Under the pieces are notes generated by a model that made no database searches, was not told the origin of the DNA, and was given only the letters and a program-made list of their open reading frames with translations. 64,000 bases of DNA, from positions 74,438,192-74,502,191 of the forward strand of contig CP154956.1 of the NCBI GenBank assembly GCA_039621445.1, read 5' to 3'. This stretch comes from Euglena gracilis (lineage: Eukaryota > Euglenida > Euglenophyceae > Euglenales). Numbering within the stretch: position 1 is the first letter of the stretch; every line of letters starts with the position of its first letter. Both the position numbers and the translations under genes were made by a program. Positions 28,374-37,484 of this stretch are shown piece by piece.

Positions 28374-29460
28374 TGTTTCACATCCGTGCTGCCATGTCCC
28401 CCGGCAGCGCTGGGGTGAAGCGGAAACCCCCGCCCCGGGCCAGTTTCCGGTGTAGGATCGTTTTTTGGCTCCTCGAGCCGACTTGTGTCGGAAATTTTTT
28501 CCCATTCTGGCCCCCCCCTGTGGCCGAAACTGGGCCATCATTTCCAAGGAGGAACTTCCCAGTGGACCCTCCCCGACCCCTGAGGGGGCTGTCACTGGGA
28601 TCTCAAAGGGGGGTGCCTTTGGGGTTTCAACCCCTCCCTGCTCAGCTGAACCAGTGAGAGCCAACACCCCCCCTGGGTGTCATTTGTCACAGTTTCTGGG
28701 CCAAAAAGGGGGTTTTGGGGTGCAAAATGGCCTGTGGTTGCCTGAGTTGAAGAAACCCACCCCCTGCCCCTTTTCCCACAGATGAGGTGGGGGGAAGACA
28801 AACCTCTCCTTCTTCAAATGATTGATTTTGTTGATCTTCCATTGCAATTGAAATTCCAAACTCAATTCTTGATTGTAATTGGATGTATTTGCCACAACAG
28901 GTAAAAGGTGTAAAAGGTAAAGAGGAAAACCCTGTGAAAAAAATATGATTTTGATGCCCCTGATGGGCAGTTAAATTTAGGATTGAGTGCGCTGATTCCT
29001 AAGCGCTCTCTAATCCCAAATCCTTGCCCATTGCATCAAAATCAACCAACCCAGGTCAAAATCAAGGTTTCCCCCCTTGATTTTGATAAATTATGCTGAA
29101 TTCCATCATTATTGAGCTTTGCAAACCCCTGCAAAAACTCCAGGAACTCAGGCGCCAATCTCTTAAAATTCTGTTCCAAGCGCTTGCAAGCGCTCTCACT
29201 AAATCCAACATTTTCCCTTAAAACCAAAGGAGAAATGCATAAAAAGCTTAAATTGTGCTAAATAAACTCAAAATAACCCTTTGGGAATACCTAGCATCAC
29301 TCAATCTCTCTCCTTGCACAACCAAAGCATGGGCGCCCTAGGAGAGGGAATTTTAATGGAAATGTTTAGAAAGCCTTAAAATTAGAGCAAAACCGCCCTC
29401 AAAAGGCCTTCTAAAAGGGAAAAACTCCGCCGCCCGGCGGTCGACCTCAAAAGGTCGTCA
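28374..29460 (-). repeat. 5' LTR of the Gypsy element
   Basis: 1087 bp, the partner of 16,276-17,376. The plus-strand flank GTCC at 29,461-29,464 repeats that at 16,272-16,275. As the 5' LTR of a minus-strand element it should hold the promoter, but no clear TATA box could be assigned. Confidence 0.93.
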
Positions 29461-29464
29461 GTCC

Positions 29465-30930
29465 CCCCCAGCCTCATCCACACCCTCCTCTACCATCCAC
29501 CACCACCATCTCTTCAGCGACGCCCCTCCCCACTCACTTTTGTCCTTCTCCACTCTTTGGCACGGGACAAGTTCCTTCTTCCCCTGCCAAGATCTTCGGG
29601 GGACTTCCACCCCTCCTCCAACATGGCGTCTTTTATCCACCCCAAAAACAGCAGTAAAGTCAACTTTATTGCCGATTTGCGATGGGCGAACGCATTCTCC
29701 AACCCTCCACCATTCCACCTCCCCTCCCTTCCCCAAATCTCCCACACCATTTCAAAATTCCCCCCCGGCACACTGTGGGCTGCCACCATCGACCTCACCA
29801 ATTTCTTTTGGAGTCTCGAACTTCCTCCTTCCGCCAAGCACGCCTTCCGCACCTCCTCCTTCTACTTCCCCTGCCTTCCCTTCGGCTGGAACATGTCCCC
29901 CATACTAGCCCAGCTTACCCTTCAAGACCTTATCAATCAGGCTGTTTCCTCCCTCCCTTCGACGTACACCAACGGAACACACTTCTTTATCTTCACCTAC
30001 TATGACGACATTCTCGTCCTCGCCCCATCGTACTCCCTCTGCAACCTCGTGACCGGCACCATCACATCTACCCTTCTCTCAAATAACCTCCTCATCTCCC
30101 CCAAATCCTCCCTTGTGCCGACGCAAGAAATCACTTGGCTAGGCAAGGTCTTCAACCTTTGCAACCGGACCATCCAAAACACCCTTACCACATCCCAAAG
30201 GGCTCTTGCCCTATGCCTCCTCTGCGCCTATATTCCTCTACATCCTCGTGTAATCGACCGCCTCACCGGTTACATGCTGTGGTTCCACCGGCCACACCGT
30301 GGAACAACCCTGTTCCTCCGGGGATGGTACTTGACAAAGTACACAATTGGCCGGCTCGACCACGCCTTTCCAAAACTCCGGAGGGCCCTCTTCCACCTCC
30401 TCTTACAAGGCCTCACACCCTGGACCGCTTTCGACCCAATCCCAACTCCCCTCTTCAACCCCCTCATCTTCGTTGACGCCGCCCTCACAACTGAAGGCTG
30501 CCAAATCGGTCTTTACTGCCCCACCGTCGGATGCCGAATCCAACGAATCCCCTGCCCAGCCATATCCCAACAACGTGCCGAGCTGCTTGCCTTGGAACAA
30601 GCTGTCCACTTCTCCCATAACACTGGTCTCCATCCTTGCACTATTATTGGTGACAACCTTTCCTCTCTCCACCTCCTTTCGCACTTCACTCCCTCCCTCT
30701 CGAACCTACCCCTTTGTAAAGACCTCCGCCGTTTACTGAACTTTCTTATACGTACCAAACTCATTGCCCACCTACTTTGGTGCCCTTCGTCCCTCCAACC
30801 TGCTGACCCGATCTCCCGTTGGAACCTGTCCCCCTACTTATCACTCCCAAACCAATTTGTTGAAGAACGATTCTCCTCTCTCTGTCGCTCCTTCCATCAA
30901 TGCCGCCCCATCGGGATCCTTCACGGGTAA
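29465..30930 (+). CDS. split-repeat retroelement RT-RNase H (3' part of the disrupted ORF)
   Basis: Reverse transcriptase with KVNFIADLRWANAF, LWAATIDLTNFFWSLELPPS, CLPFGWNMSPILAQLTLQ and catalytic YYDD in FTYYDDILVLAP. RNase H has IFVDAALTTEGC, QQRAELLALEQA, IIGDNLSSLHLL and ADPISRW. The motif spacing is closest to DIRS/Ngaro-type enzymes, matching the split repeats around the element. The frame ends just before repeat B1. No tyrosine recombinase or methyltransferase follows. Codon use is strongly C-rich (many TCC, CTC, ACC). Confidence 0.85.
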
Positions 30931-30934
30931 CGGT

Positions 30935-30962
30935 GGGTGTGTTGTCCATTCCCATGTTTCCC
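30935..30962 (+). repeat. direct repeat B1
   Basis: 28 bp GGGTGTGTTGTCCATTCCCA followed by TGTTTCCC, identical to 31,180-31,207. It lies just upstream of repeat A2. The next bases, ATGCTTCGCGGAT, recur at 31,287-31,299. Confidence 0.85.
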
Positions 30963-30971
30963 ATGCTTCGC

Positions 30972-31072
30972 GGATCCTACGATCCCCGATCGCCAGATCC
31001 GCGACAGCAAATTAGGTATTGGCACTGCCCATCCCTTGTTCTGCAGTGTATTTTTCACGAAAGGAAGTACAC
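30972..31072 (+). repeat. direct repeat A2
   Basis: Partner of 14,619-14,719 (100/101 identical). It lies between B1 and B2, as expected for the internal A copy of split direct repeats. Confidence 0.9.
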
Positions 31073-31179
31073 TCTCTACCCCACCTCACCTTGCCACTGA
31101 TGCTCCATCGTGTCTCCGTTGAGGTTTTTTGTACAATATCTGACCACCTAAGAACGTTAAGAACGTTGCCGCCACCTTC

Positions 31180-31207
31180 GGGTGTGTTGTCCATTCCCAT
31201 GTTTCCC
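31180..31207 (+). repeat. direct repeat B2
   Basis: Exact copy of B1, probably marking or lying near the right end of the element. A further shared piece, TTTCCCATGCTTCGCGGAT, is at 31,281-31,299, so B2 may itself be split by a small insertion. Confidence 0.8.
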
Positions 31208-31299
31208 TGGAATTGTGATGTGATAGAGAGGCCAGCCGAAGTTCATGGCGGGTGAGATATTTACATCAAATGTTTGTTTGTTTCCCATGCTTCGCGGAT

Positions 31300-32430
31300 G
31301 TTTATTTTCTCGCGATCACTTTTTCCTAACCAACTCGTAACAGCTGATGGGACTGAAATGTACCAGCCAGCAACCAACTCATATGACCAGGTTCCCCACC
31401 AGTACTCTGTCTTGGAGACTTGAGGTATTCATCAGATAGAAATACGACCTCGATGAGTTCATCGCAGACCCACCCAGTGCTGCGTTTTCGAATTCATGAA
31501 TGCCCGCAAACCCCCAAAGTGGCCAATTTTTTTGCAAATTTTGGTCCACCCACCTCAAAGTGGCCACATTTTTCGGAGCCAAAGGCACCGGAGCTAAGAT
31601 TTTGGATTTCAGGCTCCCCGTGGGCTTCCACCCGCCCCCAAGCTCCCCCTAACTCGTCAGGTGGGGAAGGGGGGGCTGTGCTAGTCGGCCAACCCCCTCG
31701 ACAGGCATGTTAAACCACATCAATGAACTTTCCTTTTGGATGTTTTGGCTCCCTACCGCAATGGACCGGGTCCAACCTCCCTGGCACGGCAAAATGGGTG
31801 CAACCTTGGTGGCCCAAACCTGATGTTTGTTCCATCCAACTCGAAATGTTTGCGTTGAAATTGTTTGAGGCATTGGTGTCAGGGAGGGGTGAAGTGATGT
31901 TGATCCCTCCCAATCTCTCCTCTTCTCGGCAAAGGTTGTGGAATTTGAGATGGCGTGTTTTTAGAATGTCTCAACAAAATAGCCAATGGGCAACAAGTTG
32001 GAGAAGCAACTTTTTGAGCAAGACATCAACCAACCAAGGATTGTTTCATTTCTCTGGCTATTGCTGCTCAGCGCACCTTTGATCACATGGCTTTGTGGTT
32101 TTGCATTAGAGAAGCAGGTTCAAAAATTGGCACAGGCCGTGTGAGTGCCATAATTTTATCATCTTTGGCAATGTTGTTGGTTTTGGGATGTGATATGAGA
32201 AGAGCACCACCCCCCCCTCTATTCCCCCCCCCCCGTACTCTTCCCATCCCGGGTTCGGGAAGAGTATGATGGCAGGGCATTTCCGCCGAAGGGCACCATG
32301 GGTGTTCCTTTGAGGTCCCATTTGAAAAGTACCCCCCCCCGTACTGTCCCCCCCCCCCCGTACTCTTCCCATGGGGCTCAGAAGGCGCCGAAGGAGGAGA
32401 TGAGCAGGGGGGGCAAGTTATATATCAAGA
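31300..32430. other. non-coding interval with dispersed poly-C repeats
   Basis: No gene recognised. 31,650-31,800 (CCCCCTCGACAGGCATG, GCACGGCAAAATGGG) is related to 48,500-48,760 and belongs to a dispersed family. 32,210-32,360 repeats CCCCCCCGTACTCTTCCCAT. Confidence 0.5.
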
Positions 32431-32552
32431 AAGACCCCCCCTACACGGACTTTGTCCTGAGTCCGGTGGGGGGGGCACGGACTTTGTCCGAAGGACAAAG
32501 TCCGTGCCCCCCCCCACCGGACTCAGGACAAAGTCCGTGTAGGGGGGGTCTT
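32431..32552. repeat. long palindrome of about 60-bp arms (GGACTTTGTCC family)
   Basis: The left arm 32,431-32,489 is complementary to 32,493-32,552, with a 3-nt loop and one extra C in the right arm. Both arms contain CGGACTTTGTCCTGAGTCCG-like sequence between C or G runs. Related broken copies lie at 32,553-32,605 and 33,540-33,650. Confidence 0.9.
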
Positions 32553-32652
32553 GCTTTAAGTCCGTGTACTACCCCCCTCCGACTCAGGACAAAGTCGGTG
32601 TATCCTAATGAGGAACATTAGTGTCGCTCAGGGTCTTTGTCTTCACAGCTCC

Positions 32653-33150
32653 ATGTTGCCCGCACAAGTCGTGAGCGTCGCCGAGGCTGTCTTGGGACCT
32701 TTGCCAACACCCGCAAAGTTGTTGGCAGGGTTGAAGGTGGCAGTTGAACCCCAGAACACAGAAACTACGGACACAGAGCTTTTTGGGGATGTTTTCACCC
32801 AAACTGTGCCCCAACCCAGGGCAGCGTCAAAAATCAGAAGGGGGGATACCGCCTCGCCAATTTTCAAAAAGTTCGCGAACTGCGAGGCTATGCCACCACT
32901 GATTAGGATGACTACATGGTGGCGTTCGCAAAGTGGGTGCTTTCGGCACACGCTTTGCATGACACAGAAGTTGAGGAGATTGCGACAAAGGCACAAAAGC
33001 AGCTTCCATGTCAACGGGCTGGGGTGCCCATGTACGAATGGGCTCCGCAAACGTTGACATTGTATGTCAACGCATTGGCTGTGCTATACAAACAAATACA
33101 AATCAACAAAAACCAAGAATCCCATCGTCCCCAAAGCAAAATGCCATTTT
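32653..33150 (+). pseudogene. Crypton-like tyrosine recombinase fragment, N-terminal part
   Basis: 32,653-32,910 encodes MLPAQVVSVAEAVLGPLPTP...PIFKKFANCEAMPPLIR. The frame then shifts to 32,916-33,150, MVAFAKWVLSAHALHDTEVE...MYEWAPQTLTLYVNALAVLY. The second block aligns in pattern with LRSMPVSSFRTYVNAVSNIY of the larger gene at 43.7 kb, the core-binding (SAM-like) domain that precedes the catalytic domain. The catalytic domain and the terminal zinc finger are absent. Confidence 0.5.
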
Positions 33151-33539
33151 CCAAAGTTCGTTACAGTTGTGAACACAACATCACGGCTGAAAATTTTGGA
33201 GTTTGATTCCGTTCGTTCTATGCACTTTGATTCAGGCCGTTCCATGCCCCCTCCCCGCAACAGTTGGTGTTGTCCTCGTTGCGACGGCAGGGAGATGCCT
33301 CCCTTGCCAGCTCATGTTGAGAACACGAAGCGAAAGCAATGAGGGGGGCATCAACTGTCTGCTACCGTTTTTTTCCCCTGGAGACATTCAGTGGCAATAC
33401 CAGGTTTTTACGGTAGCTGCTCCCTATTCCCTTCCCTGACGCGTCACAACAGCAAGAGGATAATTGTTCTGGGGCTCCATTCGCATTAGTCCTGGTGGTG
33501 GAAACATCAAGGTGGCCATTGGTGGAAATGGGGGGGGTA

Positions 33540-33655
33540 CACCGGACTCAGGACAAAGTCCGCACCCCCCCCCCCCCGGACTTTGTCACCCCTGAGTCCG
33601 TCGTAGGGTACACCGACTTTGTCCTGAGTCGGAGGGGGGGGTACACGGACTTAAA
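33540..33655. repeat. rearranged GGACTTTGTCC palindrome
   Basis: Pieces of the 32,431-32,552 palindrome in altered order: CGGACTCAGGACAAAGTCCG, a C run, CGGACTTTGTCAC, CCGACTTTGTCCTGAGTCGG, a G run and TACACGGACTTAA. Confidence 0.8.
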
Positions 33656-33659
33656 AAAA

Positions 33660-34398
33660 TACCATGGATTCATTGAACGTTGTGCGACCCCCCCCCCCTG
33701 GGGGAGGTAGGATAGTGGGTGGGTGGGTTGTGGCCGTTGGAGTGCCCCCCCATTCACCACTTTGCAGTTGAGGCAAGCATTGGTGTGGGGGGGCCTTCCA
33801 AGGGGGGGTCGGCACACCCCTCCCCCCCCCCCCTCACCGACCCCCTCGCCACGCCATTTTACCCCCCCTCCCCCCCCCTTTTCAGACCCCCTCGCCACGC
33901 CATGTCAGCCGCGCCAAAGAAAATTTTCTTGGAAAACCCCCGCGCCCCCCCCCCCCCCCCGGCCGGGCCCCCGCGCCCCGCGAAAACCCCCCCTCCCCCC
34001 CCCCCCCAGCCGGACGGCTCGCCACGGCGTGCCGACCCCCCAAGGATTTTTCGTCCCACAGGAGGTTAGGCAGTACGGGGGGGACTGCGGACCCCCCGGT
34101 GAACCCACCGGGGGGGGGGGTACTTTCGGCGGTGAAGTTCACTGGTGAAGTTCACCGGTGAACTTCACCGTTTTGATGGTTGGGGGTGATATTTTGATGG
34201 GTGAAAGTTTGCTCCTTTTCCTCTCAAAATGGTCATTTTGAGGTTGATGGTTCATGGAATTTCATCGAAATTTCCGAAAACTTGCCCAAAATGCCATTTT
34301 CGGCCATTTTTGGCCAGAAAAGTGCTCTTGGGGGGTTGGTACACCCCTCCCCCCCCTCTCCGAGGGCCTCGCAACGCCATTTACCCCCCCCCTAAATG
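33660..34398. other. poly-C/poly-G tract region, no gene
   Basis: Long C runs with repeats of ACCCCCTCGCCACGCCAT (33,835-33,905, and again near 37,530), and short inverted repeats of TGAAGTTCACCGGTGAAC near 34,130-34,170. Open frames here come from homopolymers. Confidence 0.6.
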
Positions 34399-34447
34399 CC
34401 CCCCCCCCCCTAGATGACCCCCCTGGGGGGTCATCTAGGGGGGGGGG
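34399..34447. repeat. poly-C/G-flanked palindromic cassette (TAGATGACC)
   Basis: C run, TAGATGACCCCCCT, then GGGGGGTCATCTA, G run: a near-perfect palindrome. Related cassettes follow at 37,078, 39,833 and 40,061. Confidence 0.85.
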
Positions 34448-34554
34448 TCATAGAGCAGAGCAATTTTTCAAGTGGGAAAAGTATCCCCCCCCCTAAATGA
34501 CCAGGTTTTGAATAGTGCTGAGCTCTTTATAAGCGCGCCCCCACCCCTTCATTG

Positions 34555-35275
34555 ACCCCGGCCCGACGGCCCGGCAGCCCGGCGGCCCGGCGGTCCGGCC
34601 GGCGGCCCGGCGGCATACTTGCAGTTAGTGCGACCGGAAAAAATGTTACCGTGCGCCGCGACCACCGCGGAAAATTTTTTTTTGTAACCGGCAGCGCCGC
34701 GGCAAAATTTTTTCTGTGCGCCGCGAATGCCGCGGCACTGGTTTATGTGTGCGCCGCGACCGCCGCGGAAACTTTTTTTTGGAAAAATTCAACGGGTGGG
34801 ACTGGTGCTACCTTGGCAACACTTTGTTTTGCCAAAGCCCGGGTGAGCACCTGATATCAATCTAATTGTTTCCACCAAAAAAATGTTGGGTGTTGTGTTG
34901 CTGCCAATACGTTCTTGAGCTGCGGGCAGAAAAATTTTTTGTGCCGCAACCACCGCGGAAAATTTTTCCGCTTGCGCCGCGACCACCGCGGCAATAAATT
35001 TTGCTCGTGCCGCGACAGCCGCGGCAAAAATCTTTCTGTGCGCCGCGACCACCGCGGAAAAAAAAATTTTGCGCCGCGGCAGGAGCGCCGCGGCGCACTA
35101 ACTGCAAGTATGCCCGGCGGTCCGGCCGGCGGCCCGGCGGTCCAGCAGCCCGGCCGGCGGCCCGGCGGTCCGGCCGGCGGCCCGGCGGCCCGGCAGTCCG
35201 GCCGGCAGCCCTGCGGCCCGGCGGTCCGGCCGGTGGCCCGGCGGTCCGGCAGCCCGGCGGCCCGGCGGCCCGAAA
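34555..35275. repeat. GC minisatellites and CCGCGG units bounded by a 19-bp inverted repeat
   Basis: 34,555-34,613 and 35,113-35,275 are CCGGCGGCCCGGCGGTC-type minisatellite. Between them an exact 19-bp inverted repeat (34,614-34,632 and 35,094-35,112, CATACTTGCAGTTAGTGCG) encloses about nine units of GTGCGCCGCGACCACCGCGG followed by A/T runs. Confidence 0.85.
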
Positions 35276-35875
35276 AACGCTCGTTTTCGGATCAAAGCAG
35301 TTTTTCTGGGTCCGAGAGGCCAAAAAACATCGTTTCGGGCAAAAAAAAATTTTTCGATTTTTTTCGACTTTTTTGACCCGGGTTTGACCCAAAGTCAATG
35401 GGTCGGCGGGCCAAAACGGGGCGCTGCGGGTCGAAAAACGCTCGTTTTCGGCTCAAAACAGTTTTTCTGGGTCCGGGAGCCCCAAAAACATCGTTTCGGG
35501 CAAAAAAATTTTTTTCGATTTTTTTCGACTTTTTTGACCCGGGTTTGACCCAAAGTCAATGGGTTGGCGGCCCAAAACGGGGCGCTGGCGGGTCGAAAAA
35601 CGCTCGTTTTCGGCTCAAAACAGTTTTTCTGGGTCTGGGAGGCCAAAAAACATCGTTTTGGGCAAAAAAAAAATTTCCATTTTTTTCGACTTTTTTGACC
35701 CGGTTTTGACCCAAAGTCAATGGGTTGGCGGCCCAAAACGGGGCGCTGGCGGGTCGAAAAACGCTCATTTTCGGCTGAAAAACAGTTTTTTCCGGGTCCG
35801 GGAGGCCCAAAAACATCGTTTCGGGCAAAAAAAAATTTTTCGATTTTTTTTCGACTTTTTTGACCCATGATGCCC
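35271..35875. repeat. 161-162 bp tandem repeat, about 3.7 units
   Basis: Units begin CGAAAAACGCTCGTTTTCGG at 35,271, 35,432, 35,594 and 35,755. Each ends with TTTGACCCAAAGTCAATGGG and a GGCGGCCCAAAACGGGGCGC-like segment. A decayed unit start is at 36,240. Confidence 0.92.
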
Positions 35876-36238
35876 GTCATTGGTCATGATGGCCATCCTC
35901 GGTCATGATGGGCATCATGGGTGATGATGGGCATCATGGGTCATGATGGGCATCATGGGTCATGATGGGCATCATGGGTCATGATGGCCATCATGACCCA
36001 TGATTGGCATCATGGGTCATGATGGGCATCATGGGTCATGATGGCCATCATGGGTCATGATGGCCATCATGGGTCATGATGGCCATCATGGGTCATAATG
36101 GCCATCATGGGTCATGATGGCCATCATGGGTCATGATGGGCATCATGAGCCATGATTGGCATCATGGGTCATGATGGCCATCATGGGTCGATGCGCATCA
36201 TGGCCATCACGGGTCATGATGGCCATGATGGCCATGAT
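35863..36238. repeat. 19-bp tandem repeat of ATGATGGCCATCATGGGTC
   Basis: About twenty units, alternating GGGCATCAT and GGCCATCAT versions. Each unit is itself a short palindrome (ATGATGGCCATCAT). Confidence 0.95.
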
Positions 36239-36369
36239 GGTCGAAAAACGGCCATTTTCGGCTCGAAACCCCTTTTTCCGGGTCCGGGAGGCCAAAAAGC
36301 ATGGTTTTGGGTAAAAAAAAAATTTTCGATATTTTTCGCCTTTTTTGGTCGAAAACGGTTTAGTCCACC

Positions 36370-36790
36370 AGTGGAAAAAGTGTACAAAATGGCCAGAATC
36401 GGCTGAAAAGCAGCCGTATCTCGGGCTACGCGAACAGTTGTGGGGAAATCAAAATACCGGTAGATGGAGTGTTCAAAGGGCTTCAAATTAGGTCTCCGGA
36501 CATTTCCTTTGATTTTGCTTCATTTTGGAAAAATTTTGAAACTATTGATTTTTGGCCGAATTTTGGCTGAAAACGGCGAAGTCGGACAGTGGAAAAAGTG
36601 TACAAAACGGCCATCCGGGCCGAAAACGGCCGTATCTCGGGCCAGACGGGGAGTTGCGGGGAAATCAAAATACCGGCAGACGGGGCGTTCCAAGGGCTTC
36701 AAATTAGGTCGCCGGACATTTCCTTTGATTTTGCTTCATTTTGGAGATATTTTGAAAATTGACATTTTTTGGCCGAAATGGCAGAGTCCA
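36370..36790. repeat. diverged tandem duplication, about 220 bp period
   Basis: Both halves contain GTGGAAAAAGTGTACAAAA, CGTATCTCGGGC, GGGGAAATCAAAATACCGG, GGCTTCAAATTAGGTC and CGGACATTTCCTTTGATTTT. No coding function is seen. Confidence 0.8.
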
Positions 36791-37451
36791 AAGGGGGGGG
36801 GCTTAAAAGGGGGGGTTGGCCAATCCTACCCAGTTTGGACCCCTTCGCGCGTGAATAACTCGGGCCTGGCGGGGAGTTGGGGGTCAAACCCAGGTGATTC
36901 GGAAACTAGGAATCCAGTCGCTCGCGACTGAAAAAAAAAATTTCGGGAACGGGGCCGGGATCATGGTGATAATCCGCCGGTTCCCGAGGTGGCCCCGAGG
37001 GGGGGGGGGGGGCGGGGGGGGGGTTTCCCCCAGTGGTAAGCTTCGCTCTTACCCATAAAGGGATAAGAGCTCAGCGACCCCCCCCTAGATGACCCTTTGG
37101 GGGGTCCTGAAGCAACATAAAAAAGGGTCATTTAGGGGGGGGGGTGGTACCCCCCTCCCCCCGCGAGCGGAACGCATCCTAAAATCGGTGATATTCGGGT
37201 CCAAAAAGTGGTCATTTTTTGCCATTTTTGGGCCATTTTTGACCAAAAAAGTGCTTTTTTGGCCGCGCGCAGAGCGCGCGGCCCCCAAATTTGCCATTTT
37301 GTGTCCGAAAATGGTCATTTTTGGTCATTTTTGGGCCTCAAAAAATCGCGAATTTTTCACCAAAATTTTTTTTTCTTCGCTATGCTAGGCACAGTGGGGG
37401 GGGCGGCCGCGCGGGCGGCCGCGCAGGGGGCGCGGGAGGGGGGGGTCCCGG

Positions 37452-37484
<33 letters not shown>

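Larger units (their letters stand above)
16276..29460 (-). mobile_element. Ty3/Gypsy chromovirus carrying a DNA methyltransferase
   Basis: Complete LTR retrotransposon on the minus strand, nested in the split-repeat element. LTRs at 16,276-17,376 and 28,374-29,460 begin TGTTTCACA and end TCA on the plus strand, and are flanked by a 4-bp target duplication GTCC (16,272-16,275 and 29,461-29,464). Gene order is gag, CCHC nucleocapsid, cytosine-5 methyltransferase, protease, RT-RNase H, integrase-chromodomain. Single-base frame breaks in the methyltransferase and near the end of RNase H mean this copy is probably inactive, unless they are sequencing errors. Confidence 0.92.
14619..31207 (+). mobile_element. 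retroelement with split direct repeats, interrupted by a nested Gypsy element
   Basis: Order is A1 (14,619-14,719), coding part 1, nested Gypsy (16,276-29,460), coding part 2, B1 (30,935-30,962), A2 (30,972-31,072), B2 (31,180-31,207). The A1-B1-A2-B2 arrangement is that of PAT/Ngaro-type tyrosine-recombinase retroelements. The coding frame is RT/RNase H, preceded by a 2A-like peptide. No tyrosine recombinase is visible, and without the insertion the element is only about 3.4 kb. It is therefore either internally deleted or uses a recombinase in trans. Confidence 0.6.

Noticed and set aside
33719-34148. Proline-rich frames in the poly-C region
   Set aside because: Produced by homopolymer C runs and open on both strands; no gene evidence.
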